A stretch of 23,061 nt of DNA, from IMG/VR virus record IMGVR_UViG_3300025108_000403, positions 1-23,061 of that record; one strand, given 5' to 3'. Position numbers and translations under genes: made by a program. How positions within the stretch are numbered: position 1 is the first letter of the stretch; the number at the start of each line of letters is the position of its first letter. Below the pieces are notes generated by a model. The model saw nothing but the letters and a program-made list of their open reading frames with translations. It was not told the DNA's origin and did not search any database. Source of the DNA: a virus. This document shows positions 13,786 through 22,031 of the stretch, in pieces.

Positions 13786-16700
13786 TTAAAATATTCCGCC
13801 AAACAATCCATCAGGATCTGAGCCAAAGAAGAATCTAAACAACAGTTCTGATCCAGCTTCTGCTTTTCTTTCAGCTAGTTGCTTTTCCACTTGTTCAAGT
13901 TTCTTATCCCCTAGAAGTAGATTAAGTGATCTATCAAGTGCAGACTGTTGTGCAGTAAATGCATACGACATAATATCACGTTCACGCTGCCAGATCTGGT
14001 CTAGGTTGGTAGAGGTAAGAGCATTAATAGTTTTAGCAAAGTCCATGTTGCTTTCGTTTTGAGCAGCAGTGTTTAACGTTGCAATGTTCTGCCTCCACTG
14101 AGCATTAGCCTGTGCAACTACAAGACCATTCTGTGCATTAAACATGTCACGTTGTTGCTGCATCTCAGAGTTAAATTGTCTCATAGCATTGGTTGTGTTT
14201 ACGTTAAACTGATCCATAGCATTTTGTTGAGACGCATTAAATTGTCCAACTTGTGAGGTAAGGTTTGCAAAGAACTGGTTAGTCTGATTCTCACTTGTAG
14301 CATTAAATTGTGCAGCAGCATTCTCAGCAGCTTGATCAGTAAACAGTGCTTGAATATTTTGTTGTGCTTTAAACAAAGCTGTCTGTTGTAAGTTTGACAG
14401 ATTGGCCATGTCCATTTGCAAGAAGTTCTGAGCATTTTGTACTGCAGCTTGTTGACGATTGCTTAAGTTAGCCATATCCATATTAGCTAGTGCAGCAGCT
14501 TCAGCCATTACCATAGCTTGTTTGTTGGATAAGTTTTGCAAGTTCATTGTATTAGCAGCACGAGAATTTTCTAATGCAATGTTTTGCTCTGCAGTAAAGT
14601 TCATATTGGCAATGTCACCAATACGAGCTGAGTTCTGCACACGTGCTTGGAATGCTTGATCAAACTCTTGACCTAGGAACTGTGCCCTTTGTTGTGCTGC
14701 AAGCATAGCACGTTGTTGTCTGTTTGACAAGTTCTGTGATTCAAATTGTGCTTGTGTTTGTGCATCCATCTGTGCGATAGGTAATGCAGCTTCCATTGCA
14801 GCTTGAATAACAGCTTGACCTGCCATAGAGGAAGCACCTAAGCCACGTGCAGAAAGTTTAGCCATAGCATTACGCATAGAACCTGCAGCCCAAGGGGGTG
14901 TATTACCATCCTCAAACTGTTGCATAAGACCTTCTAGCTGACCTGCTACTGTGGCTTTTTGTGAAGGCTCTGCAGTAGCTGCTTCGATTTGCTCAGTAAA
15001 CTCTGCAGCTTTCTGTGCATCAGCTGCACCAGAAATAAGTTCACCATCTTGGATCTCCCTTTGTACAGGGTTATCCATCATGATAGCTGTACCTTGTTCA
15101 GCTTTTAGTTGAGATACAGAAGAGGTTTCTTGTTGTGCAGCATCTACTTGAGATTGTTCACCAAGTGTTCCTGTTACACCAGTAAGTCCTTCAGTTACCT
15201 GCTGTACACCTGTACCAACTGTAGCAGGGTCTACAGTAGATGTTGGGGCAACTTGTGGTTGGGCTACCTGCGCAGCTGTACCTACAGTAGCAACGTCAGC
15301 ATAAGGAGCTGTCCCTGCAGTTTGACCTGCAGTCTCTCCGATAAAATCTGCACCATCAGGTGTAATCTGAGCAACGTTAGATTGTATAGGTTGCATAGTT
15401 TGATTGATCAGATTTTGCTGCATACCTTGAAAATCTTCAAGAGAAGTTCCAACAACACCCTGATTTGCACCAACTCTTTTTTGTGCCATACCTGCCATAG
15501 CTTGTTGATACTTACCCATACGAGCAGCTGCTGCAGGATTAGCAGATAAGAAGTTTGTAAGCTGAGAAGCTGGGCCATCAAAGCCTAGGAATTTTTTAGC
15601 TAGTTTTACATCAGGTCCATCTTCTGATACTGATCCACCTTCCGCTTGACCTTGTACAGCAGAATAACCTGGAGGTACATAGGTAAGAGGATTACCTGAT
15701 CCATCAACAGTAACTGTTATCTGCTGCCCAAACTGGTTACGATAAGTACGTTGACCACCGAAACCTTGTTGAGATTGTGACGTCAAATTCTGTAGGGTAG
15801 TCCCAGTATAGTTATCCATAGTCGTAACACTTGGGGGTGTTGCAGTTAAACCCGCAGTTTGTAGTGGTACAGAAGTATCACCAGTTGTTGGATAGGTACC
15901 TTGATCAGTTTGAAAAGGCTCCGTAGTAGTAGTAGTTGCAGTCGGTACAAAAGGTTCAAAGGTCGATGTACCTCCTTTAAAGGTTGTGTCTGTAGCAGTA
16001 CCTGTAGTGGTACCTGTAGTGGTACCTGTAGTATCTGTAGTTTCACTACCTTCATCTCCAGTAATGGTTTGACCTGTTACACCTAGATTACCATCACCTT
16101 TACCAAACTCTTGTGCAGACTTGTCTAGCTTACTAAACCATTCACCGTAGGACTCTGTACTCTGTGTAATTGTAGGTACAAAAGTGGTAAGGTCAGGCAT
16201 TTCGGGTTGATACCAATTCTTACCTTCTGTTGATATACCTTGTTCTTGTGCAGCTGTACCCCAAGAAGCGTATATATCCTTGAGAGTTTGCTGTCTTTTC
16301 GCCATATCATCACGAACAAACTGATTAAACTCTTCATCAGTTTTTAGACCACGAGACTGCATTATATACTGCTTTTCGTTAGAAGTAAAGTTTTGACTTC
16401 TTTCTGCAGAACGCATAGCTAGGTTTAGTTTGTTTGCCTCACTACCCCAAGATTTGTTTACGTCAGCATAAGAACCGCTGGACATAATTGCACCATTAGG
16501 CGCAACCAAATTCGCAGTACCGTCTGCATTTCCAGAGATTCTATAAGAGCCTTGCCCTATACGAATAGAACGTACAGTTAACCAAGAATTATACTGATCA
16601 TCCGTATTAAAATCTTCTCTTGTACGCCCGTCTTGTATAAAGTCGTTGTATTTATTTGCAGCATGATACTGTCTACTAGCGGCTTGTAAACCTTCTTGTC

Positions 16701-17022
16701 CCTCACCAAAATAGCTATAAGTACCGTCAGCATACTTAACAGCATATTGACCAGCACCTTCACCACTGTTAACCTTAACAACTGTTCCAGCGTCCTTTAG
16801 TAAAGAAGGGTCTACTTCTTTTTTAGGATTCTCTTTGTACTCATTTAAAACTTTAGTAGAACCATCAGGATAAGTAACAGTACCTAGTCTTTTACCATAA
16901 GCATTGGAAGCAGAATTAAGAAGCGTTTCTACATCTGAACCACTAATAGTGTGTCCTGTACCTATGGTAACAGTACCATTTGCATTTACTCTGACAGCTA
17001 ATTCGCCTTGTTCCATTGCCAT
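13786..17022 (-). CDS. Large virion protein with Thr-rich linker and hendecad coiled-coil rod
   Basis: A 1078-aa protein. AAGGAA seven bases before ATG 17022 supports the start. The N-terminal part (about 1-300) mixes beta-like and charged segments (RVNANGTVTIGTG, TVTYPDGSTKVL). Residues about 310-375 are a Thr/Gly low-complexity linker. The middle is Gln/Thr/Ala-rich with ARGLGASSMAGQA at about 735, a phrase I associate with phage structural proteins. Residues 764-983 are an unbroken 11-residue repeat rich in Asn, Gln and Ala, and the last residues are GLFGGIF. No signal peptide or enzyme motif. By size and position it could be an internal (gp14/gp15-like) or tail-interior protein forming a long helical bundle; the exact role is unknown. 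Confidence 0.6.
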   Translation of the reverse strand: MAMEQGELAVRVNANGTVTIGTGHTISGSDVETLLNSASNAYGKRLGTVTYPDGSTKVLNEYKENPKKEVDPSLLKDAGTVVKVNSGEGAGQYAVKYADGTYSYFGEGQEGLQAASRQYHAANKYNDFIQDGRTREDFNTDDQYNSWLTVRSIRIGQGSYRISGNADGTANLVAPNGAIMSSGSYADVNKSWGSEANKLNLAMRSAERSQNFTSNEKQYIMQSRGLKTDEEFNQFVRDDMAKRQQTLKDIYASWGTAAQEQGISTEGKNWYQPEMPDLTTFVPTITQSTESYGEWFSKLDKSAQEFGKGDGNLGVTGQTITGDEGSETTDTTGTTTGTTTGTATDTTFKGGTSTFEPFVPTATTTTTEPFQTDQGTYPTTGDTSVPLQTAGLTATPPSVTTMDNYTGTTLQNLTSQSQQGFGGQRTYRNQFGQQITVTVDGSGNPLTYVPPGYSAVQGQAEGGSVSEDGPDVKLAKKFLGFDGPASQLTNFLSANPAAAARMGKYQQAMAGMAQKRVGANQGVVGTSLEDFQGMQQNLINQTMQPIQSNVAQITPDGADFIGETAGQTAGTAPYADVATVGTAAQVAQPQVAPTSTVDPATVGTGVQQVTEGLTGVTGTLGEQSQVDAAQQETSSVSQLKAEQGTAIMMDNPVQREIQDGELISGAADAQKAAEFTEQIEAATAEPSQKATVAGQLEGLMQQFEDGNTPPWAAGSMRNAMAKLSARGLGASSMAGQAVIQAAMEAALPIAQMDAQTQAQFESQNLSNRQQRAMLAAQQRAQFLGQEFDQAFQARVQNSARIGDIANMNFTAEQNIALENSRAANTMNLQNLSNKQAMVMAEAAALANMDMANLSNRQQAAVQNAQNFLQMDMANLSNLQQTALFKAQQNIQALFTDQAAENAAAQFNATSENQTNQFFANLTSQVGQFNASQQNAMDQFNVNTTNAMRQFNSEMQQQRDMFNAQNGLVVAQANAQWRQNIATLNTAAQNESNMDFAKTINALTSTNLDQIWQRERDIMSYAFTAQQSALDRSLNLLLGDKKLEQVEKQLAERKAEAGSELLFRFFFGSDPDGLFGGIF
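14074..14733 (-). repeat. Hendecad (11-residue) protein repeat, 20 units
   Basis: Within the 1078-aa protein, residues 764-983 divide without insertion or deletion into twenty 11-residue units. Examples are NLSNRQQAAVQ, NLSNKQAMVMA, NATSENQTNQF, NASQQNAMDQF and NVNTTNAMRQF. Position 1 is Asn in most units and position 11 is often Phe, Gln or Ala; NLSN recurs every second unit (22 residues) in the first part. Eleven residues equal three helical turns, so this predicts a long, nearly straight or right-handed coiled coil, or an amphipathic membrane-lying helix. Confidence 0.85.
15999..16034. repeat. 12-bp tandem repeat, three copies
   Basis: On the + strand tacctgtagtgg occurs twice in perfect tandem and a third time with its last two bases changed (tacctgtagtat). 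It lies in the Thr/Gly linker of the 1078-aa protein and encodes TTGT-type units. As 12 is a multiple of three, slippage would change linker length without shifting frame. Confidence 0.85.
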
Positions 17023-17033
17023 AGTTTAATTCC

Positions 17034-17288
17034 TTACTTACTCATTGTCATCCACACTGCACCAGCTATAAATGTCAGTACGGCGACAGTGACTAATTTT
17101 GTTATTGTTGACCAGATCGACTTACGAGTGTCACGCCAAGCTTCTATCAAGCTACGCATCTCTGTAATATCTTTATGTGCATCATCATCAAGTAGACCAA
17201 TAGAACGTAGGGCTTCTTTAGCTCCACGTCTAGCTGCACGATCCAGCATAGCTTCTAACTCATCTGGGGAAAGTTTTACTTCACTCAT
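17034..17288 (-). CDS. Small membrane protein with C-terminal TM segment (possible holin-like; DUF6127-like)
   Basis: An 84-aa protein. The N-terminal two thirds are a soluble, charged helix pair (ELEAMLDRAARRGAKEALRS, then IGLLDDDAHKDITEMRSLIEAWRDTRKS). The C-terminus is one hydrophobic span, ITKLVTVAVLTFIAGAVWMT, ending with a short basic tail. The GAKEAL...IGL.DD.A..DI.E.RSLIEAWR pattern resembles small proteins of alphaproteobacterial phages annotated as DUF6127; I hold that loosely. With the lysozyme two genes downstream, a holin or anchoring role is possible. Its cytoplasmic-helix then TM order with only one span would be unusual for a canonical holin. Confidence 0.6.
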   Translation of the reverse strand: MSEVKLSPDELEAMLDRAARRGAKEALRSIGLLDDDAHKDITEMRSLIEAWRDTRKSIWSTITKLVTVAVLTFIAGAVWMTMSK

Positions 17289-17317
17289 AGTTTAACTCAT
17301 AAATGCTAAAATGTCAA
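17289..17317 (-). promoter_or_regulatory. Candidate sigma-70 promoter within the structural block
   Basis: Reading the - strand in the 34-base gap before the small membrane protein gene: TTGACA at 17317-17312, a 17-base spacer, and TAAACT at 17294-17289 (4 of 6 matches to TATAAT). The -10 ends directly at the ATG, so the start of transcription would fall inside that gene and the promoter would mainly serve the 1078-aa gene and those beyond. The same gap must also serve as leader for the 84-aa gene, where only a weak GAG is seen. Confidence 0.3.
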
Positions 17318-17322
17318 GTTAT

Positions 17323-17868
17323 TTATGGCTTTGTAGGCCAGTCATCATCAGATAAGTTAGGCCAATTAGTATGTGAAGTAATATCACGTAAAGCCTGACG
17401 ATATGTAGTCATCTCAGCAGAGAGTGTCATATCTGATAGTGCTAAGTAATCTGTAGCAGCTAGTAGTTCGTTACGTTTAGCACGGTTTGTCTCAGCCGTA
17501 TCCGCATCCTGTTCTGCAATTTCTTCAGCAGTCAGATCAACGACAGTGCGTGTCAGCACCCAGTCATTGCCATAGATAGGTGTGCCGACTAGATCAGTGT
17601 TGACCTCATTTGTGATGGGATGAGTCGCATCTTCTTCAGTCATCAGGCGCACAACATTGCGTGTAGGTGTTGTCGCTGTTGTGACCTTCTGTGTCAGCGG
17701 GTCATAGTCTGGCATTGCTTCTGTTGTGACAGGGCGCATACCATATCTACGCATAATCTCTACTGGGATATTGCGTGGGAATGATACGTTTGGATTGTCA
17801 CGGCGTAGCTGGCCCGTTGAATACGGATACTTGGCTACTGCCCCGTTTGTTATCTTAACGTAAGACAT
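17323..17868 (-). CDS. Putative tail protein, tail assembly chaperone-like C-terminus
   Basis: A 181-aa protein. The N-terminus (MSYVKITNGAVAKYPYSTGQL) resembles the beta-hairpin start of phage tail proteins that mimic short fibre ends. The C-terminal 60 residues read RAKRNELLAATDYLALSDMT, then TYRQALRDIT and NLSDDDWPTKP. This is the pattern of the Phage_tail_APC / XkdW-like assembly chaperone domain: a helix with R..LL..TDY, YRQALRDI, and a terminal W-P motif. It lies just downstream of the fibre genes, where such fibre-assembly helpers are commonly found. Likely helps assemble or cap the propeller fibres; direct interaction is inference. Confidence 0.65.
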   Translation of the reverse strand: MSYVKITNGAVAKYPYSTGQLRRDNPNVSFPRNIPVEIMRRYGMRPVTTEAMPDYDPLTQKVTTATTPTRNVVRLMTEEDATHPITNEVNTDLVGTPIYGNDWVLTRTVVDLTAEEIAEQDADTAETNRAKRNELLAATDYLALSDMTLSAEMTTYRQALRDITSHTNWPNLSDDDWPTKP

Positions 17869-17886
17869 TGTGGTTTTCTCCTTTGG

Positions 17887-18921
17887 TTAGGCTAGGACTA
17901 TTGCACCAGCACTTAAGAGGTTAGTGCTATCAGAAAGCGCATCTAGTTCTACTAGGCTTGATGTGTCTGTTGTGTCAAAAGACTTTAAGTTACTGTTATA
18001 AGATACATAAAGCGTACTGGTTGCATCATCGTGTGCTGCATAGGCGTTGCTTGCCGTAATGTTTTGGTAGCTTATTTCCGTCATATTTGATGGATCACTT
18101 ACGTCTATCATTGTAATTGGGCCAGTGTTTGACGGGACAAACAAGACAGACCTAGTTAAGTCTATTGCAGGTGACCAACATTCAGATTGGCCGCTTGGAT
18201 TTATAGTGTCTAAAACGGACATGCTAGAGGGGCTTGTAATATCTACAGATGTAACGCCATCTTTTTTTGATACATATAGCTTACCATTAGCAAAATCAGG
18301 TACAGAGAAAGTTGCTTCATCTAGCGTTGTTGTATTTTGCAAGAACTGAAGCCCTGTTGGGCTTGATGCAGTGGATACATCTATTGAAATAACTCTGTCT
18401 GTGCTACGACTTAGCATGTATGCAGTATCTGTATCCGCATCAAATTCAACAGCCCTCAACTGCACAAAAGAGGCTGTATTGCGGTATGTTCCAACTACAG
18501 ACGGACTACTTAAATTTGATATATCAACCACGTTAAATTGATAGCGGTCTTCCGCTGTTACATAAGCGACTTGCTCAGTTGGATTAACCTTAACTCCACG
18601 ACAGTCATCAAGATTTGTGTTATCTTGAAGGCTTCCTGTAATGGACATATTTGCTGGGTCACTAATATCAACAGTAATAATTCTATTCTGCTTGCTTACT
18701 AAAACTGCGGCATTTCTCTCTGTGTCTAAATCTATTGCCACAACATCGTTTAGAGTTGTACCGTTATAAAGACTGCCTAGAACTGTTATATTTGATGGGT
18801 CAGTAATATCTAAGGCAGTAATCCTAGCAGACCCTTGAGTAACAACATATGCCCTTGTTTTGGGCGCAGCAGCACCCCCAGCACCACTACCCAAGCCCAT
18901 CATCATTGCTAAGTTGCTCAT
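17887..18921 (-). CDS. LVIVD-repeat seven-bladed beta-propeller tail protein
   Basis: A 344-aa protein with a Gly/Met-rich leader (MSNLAMMMGLGSGAGGAAAP) and then seven repeats of 40-50 residues. Each is marked by a strand of the type (A/V/I)DI(T/S)DPSN: ALDITDPSN, TVDISDPAN, VVDISNLSS, SIDVSTASS, SVDITSPSS, MIDVSDPSN, SFDTTDTSS. This is the LVIVD repeat pattern, predicted to fold as one seven-bladed propeller. No signal peptide. AAAGGAG precedes ATG 18921 after a short spacer, and the start overlaps the upstream fibre gene by ATGA, so it is co-translated with the fibres. Role is probably a tail fibre tip or receptor-binding accessory; ligand unknown. Confidence 0.75.
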   Translation of the reverse strand: MSNLAMMMGLGSGAGGAAAPKTRAYVVTQGSARITALDITDPSNITVLGSLYNGTTLNDVVAIDLDTERNAAVLVSKQNRIITVDISDPANMSITGSLQDNTNLDDCRGVKVNPTEQVAYVTAEDRYQFNVVDISNLSSPSVVGTYRNTASFVQLRAVEFDADTDTAYMLSRSTDRVISIDVSTASSPTGLQFLQNTTTLDEATFSVPDFANGKLYVSKKDGVTSVDITSPSSMSVLDTINPSGQSECWSPAIDLTRSVLFVPSNTGPITMIDVSDPSNMTEISYQNITASNAYAAHDDATSTLYVSYNSNLKSFDTTDTSSLVELDALSDSTNLLSAGAIVLA

Positions 18922-20078
18922 GCTACTGCGTCCCCTGCTTGCTTGGCGTAATACGTTGTGCCGCCATCGGTTGTTACGAATACATAAAGGTCTTTCTCAC
19001 CTGCCGCTGGTGCATCTGGTGCTGTTGCTTCACTCCACTTTACGCTGCTAGGCCATGCGACTGTGGCGGCTGCAGTAGAAGAAAATGTATATTGATAAAT
19101 AGTGTCACTACCACTGTCTGCATAATACAAATACTCACCATCTGAACCTGTTGCAATTCCTGTTGGTGTAGTACCCTGACTACTAATAGAAAATACCTGA
19201 CTTTGATAAGATGCTGTGGAAACATCCCAAGCAGTGGATAAAGAGTAACGATACAACCTATCACTCTGAGAACCAAGAAAAAACATCTCAGTACCATCAG
19301 AGTTAAACACAACTCCAATTTCTACTGAGTCCTGTAGACTTAGTTGATACTTTTTACTGGTGTTATGAGAAGCTGTTGATAAATCCCAAGCTGTAGTCAT
19401 ATCATACTGATAGACGTAACCTGATGTATTACCTGTCATATAAAATGAAGTACCATCAGGTTTAAAAAATACATTCATAGGAACAGCATCTTCACTAGAT
19501 AAATCGACAGTATTTAAACCTGATTGAGTTGCTACGCTACTTACATCCCAAGCAGTATTTAAGTCGTACTCATTTAGTCTGTCGGCTCCATAACCACCAG
19601 CATACATCTTAGTACCATCGTCGTTAAATGCCAACAAAGAAATGTTAGTGTCCAAAAGCTGTACACCACTTGTTGCGCCAGTCTTTGTAGACACATCCCA
19701 AGGTGTAGTTAAGGCATACTGGTAGACATAGTTATAGCCGCTGCCAACAAAAAACAATTTAGTACCGTCTGACTTAAAAGCTATACCTCTTGGACTAGGT
19801 TCTTGTGAAGCTACGTTCAAACTTATATTAGCATAACTTAATGCGTCCCAGTCGTACCCGTTAGTAACATCAGCACCCGTCACCTCTAACGCAAAGCTGC
19901 CAGCAGTGCCTGACGCTGGTGGGTTGCTGAAGGTAAACGTAGTGTTAGCCGATAGCGTCTTGGTGAAGTAGCTGCCCAGCGACATATCCACATCACTAGC
20001 TGCTACGGCTGTGCTATTCTGCAAGTACCGCTTGGCACTCAGTCCGTTCTTAATCTTAAATGCTTTATCATTCGCCAT
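18918..20078 (-). CDS. Tail fibre protein, one five-unit beta-propeller array
   Basis: A 386-aa protein. Layout: N-terminal tag MANDKAFKIKNGLSAKRYLQ; a small beta module (about 33-68, GSYFTKTLSANTTFTFSN...SFALEVTG) that also appears in the neighbouring fibres; a propeller array (about 75-335) of five units with the marker FKSDGTK / FNDDGTK / FKPDGTS / FNSDGTE / GSDGEYL at D104, D154, D208, D261 and D313; and a C-terminal cap (about 341-386, ATAPDAPAAGEKDLYVFVTTD). Units are joined by YQYxLxTAWDxSTA linkers. The protein is extracellular in the virion, probably receptor-binding. It begins 15 bases after the stop of the next fibre gene, with GGAG in the gap. Confidence 0.75.
   Translation of the reverse strand: MANDKAFKIKNGLSAKRYLQNSTAVAASDVDMSLGSYFTKTLSANTTFTFSNPPASGTAGSFALEVTGADVTNGYDWDALSYANISLNVASQEPSPRGIAFKSDGTKLFFVGSGYNYVYQYALTTPWDVSTKTGATSGVQLLDTNISLLAFNDDGTKMYAGGYGADRLNEYDLNTAWDVSSVATQSGLNTVDLSSEDAVPMNVFFKPDGTSFYMTGNTSGYVYQYDMTTAWDLSTASHNTSKKYQLSLQDSVEIGVVFNSDGTEMFFLGSQSDRLYRYSLSTAWDVSTASYQSQVFSISSQGTTPTGIATGSDGEYLYYADSGSDTIYQYTFSSTAAATVAWPSSVKWSEATAPDAPAAGEKDLYVFVTTDGGTTYYAKQAGDAVA
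19074..19856 (-). repeat. Beta-propeller repeat array A (five units)
   Basis: Five protein repeats with DG markers spaced 50, 54, 53 and 52 residues apart. At DNA level the linker appears on the + strand as near-copies of catcccaagcagt at about 150-160-base intervals (near 19225, 19384, 19544 and 19693). Confidence 0.8.
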
Positions 20079-20093
20079 GTTTCACATCTCCAC

Positions 20094-22031
20094 TTAGCTG
20101 AATGCGTCACCAGACTGAACGCCGATATATGTCGTACCGCCATCGTCTGTCGTAATTGTGTATATGTCTTTCTCACCAGCGTCAGGGCTATCAGGTGCAG
20201 TACCGCCAGCCCACTGTATGTCTGCATCCCATGTTATTGTGATGGCTGATGATGTAGAGTATTGATATACTGCATCTGTAGCATAACCTGTTATATACAT
20301 TTTAGTACCATCATCTTTAAAAAAGATACCTGTAGGAGTAGAGTCTTGAGAACTTACACTAAAAACTCTTACGTGAGATAAGGTACTAATATCCCAAGCT
20401 GTGCTTAAACTAAATTCGTTTACTTCATCTCCAGTTGTACCTATAACAAATACTTTAGTGCCATCTGTACTAAAATATAAATTCCATGGTGCGCTTTCAT
20501 AAGATGAAATACTGCTAGATTTTTGATTAAAAGATGCTGTTGATATATCCCATGCAGTTGTCATGTCAAACTCATTTATATCAGTACCTGACTGTCCCAT
20601 CATATAAAATTTAGTTCCGTCATATTTAAAGAAAATACCTGCTACTGCAGTGTCTTCCCCTGAACCTGCTGTTACATTATCAAAACTAGCTGTACTTACA
20701 TCCCATGCAGTGCTTAAAGAATATTGGTTTATATCATCTCCTGTAGCTCCACTAATATACATTTTAGTACCATCAGTTTTAAATGATATACCTGATGGAT
20801 TAGTCTCTTGTGAAGAAACACTAAACTGAGTTGCGTAACTAGCTGTAGAAATATCCCATGCAGTGCTTAATGAGTATTGATAAACACTATCTCCTCCAGA
20901 ACCTACCATATACATATCTAAACCATTATCTCTTATATATATTTGTCTTGGAGTAGCATCATTTGAACTAAAACTAAAAGTTTTGCTATCATAAGCTGCT
21001 GCACTTAAATCAAAACCTAAATTATTACCCGTCACCTCTAGCTGAAACGACTGCACATCCCCAGCATTGCTGAAGGTGTACTCTACGTCTGCGCTGGGCG
21101 TGTCTATGAAGTAGTTGCCAGTGGATAGATCAAAGCTGCCTGTCGTAACTGTGCTGCCAAAAGTGTATTGATATACATTGCCCAATCTTGATTGGTACAA
21201 TTTAGTGCCATCTGTCTTAAATACAAAATTATTTGTGTCTGTAATAGCAGACAAACCCCCTATACTGCTTACGTTGTCATAGCTTGCTGTTGATAAATCC
21301 CAAGCAGTGCTAAGTGAATACTGATATATATCATCAGCATTAACACCAAACATCTTTGTACCGTCAGAATTAAATTGAACATACCAACCATCATCAGGTG
21401 TTTGACCACTAACTGCAAACGACACACTGTCATATGATGCTGTAGAGATGTCCCATGCTGTAGACATTGTATATTGATACATTGGGCTGTCATTGTCGGA
21501 GACATAAATTTTTGTACCGTCTGAGCTAATAGTAAAATCATACGAAGTACCAGTCTGACTTCCGTAATATAAACTGTTTCCAGTAGCACTTGTAGTAGAT
21601 AAGTCCCATGCGGTGCTTAATGTGTGCTCATACACTCTGTCATCTTCATAAGCCTGTATATACAGCCGTGTGCCATCAGACTTAAATTGAAGGCCGTAAC
21701 CAAAGGAAATATTTCCGTTTGAATAACTTACACTATCATAACTTGCCGTTGAAATATCCCAAGCAGTAGACAACGAATACTGAAAAACATCACCCGCACC
21801 TGTAGAAGAAGCGGATGTAACGTACATTTTTGTACCGTCTGTTTTAAATGCTACACCAGCGGCATATGCTATCTCTGATGAAACGTCTGCTGACTTACTA
21901 TCGTAAGAAAGAGAGGAAATATTATAACTATCTACATAACTCCCCGCACTTGCAGCATCGCCCAGCGTGACCTTAGTAGCACCGCCAACCTCAACAGCAT
22001 TCTTTACGATGAAATCCTTGTCGTTAGCCAT
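20094..22031 (-). CDS. Tail fibre protein, two five-unit beta-propeller arrays
   Basis: A 645-aa protein, the largest complete fibre here. Order: N-terminal tag MANDKDFIVKNAVEVGG with VTLGDAASAGSYV; first array of five units (about 36-292; markers at 65, 119, 171, 223, 273); the small beta module (about 298-337, GNYFIDTPSADVEYTFSN...FQLEVTG); second array of five units (about 342-596; markers at 369, 420, 471, 523, 574); and the C-terminal cap (about 599-645, GGTAPDSPDAGEKDIYTITT). The first marker of the second array is degenerate (RDNGLDM). Cap and beta module match those of the 386-aa fibre, so the genes arose by duplication and module joining. TAATG overlap with the upstream fibre gene. 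Predicted receptor-binding fibre. Confidence 0.75.
   Translation of the reverse strand: MANDKDFIVKNAVEVGGATKVTLGDAASAGSYVDSYNISSLSYDSKSADVSSEIAYAAGVAFKTDGTKMYVTSASSTGAGDVFQYSLSTAWDISTASYDSVSYSNGNISFGYGLQFKSDGTRLYIQAYEDDRVYEHTLSTAWDLSTTSATGNSLYYGSQTGTSYDFTISSDGTKIYVSDNDSPMYQYTMSTAWDISTASYDSVSFAVSGQTPDDGWYVQFNSDGTKMFGVNADDIYQYSLSTAWDLSTASYDNVSSIGGLSAITDTNNFVFKTDGTKLYQSRLGNVYQYTFGSTVTTGSFDLSTGNYFIDTPSADVEYTFSNAGDVQSFQLEVTGNNLGFDLSAAAYDSKTFSFSSNDATPRQIYIRDNGLDMYMVGSGGDSVYQYSLSTAWDISTASYATQFSVSSQETNPSGISFKTDGTKMYISGATGDDINQYSLSTAWDVSTASFDNVTAGSGEDTAVAGIFFKYDGTKFYMMGQSGTDINEFDMTTAWDISTASFNQKSSSISSYESAPWNLYFSTDGTKVFVIGTTGDEVNEFSLSTAWDISTLSHVRVFSVSSQDSTPTGIFFKDDGTKMYITGYATDAVYQYSTSSAITITWDADIQWAGGTAPDSPDAGEKDIYTITTDDGGTTYIGVQSGDAFS
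20244..21008 (-). repeat. Beta-propeller repeat array C (five units)
   Basis: Second array of the 645-aa fibre: markers spaced 51, 51, 52 and 51 residues, four STAWD-type linkers, and a terminal half-unit ending YQYSTSS. Confidence 0.8.
21156..21926 (-). repeat. Beta-propeller repeat array B (five units)
   Basis: First array of the 645-aa fibre: markers spaced 54, 52, 52 and 50 residues, four STAWD linkers, terminal unit ending YQYTFGS. Confidence 0.8.

Noticed and set aside
15109-15549. Open frame on the + strand giving a 146-aa Cys/Ser-rich peptide
   Set aside because: It lies wholly opposite the 1078-aa virion gene, in a Thr/Gln/Gly-rich stretch whose complement naturally yields Cys and Ser codons. 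No ribosome binding site and no plausible fold.
21269-21589. Alternative - strand frame of 106 aa within the 645-aa fibre
   Set aside because: The repeated DNA keeps a second frame open by chance; it lacks the regular repeat motifs seen in the fibre frame.
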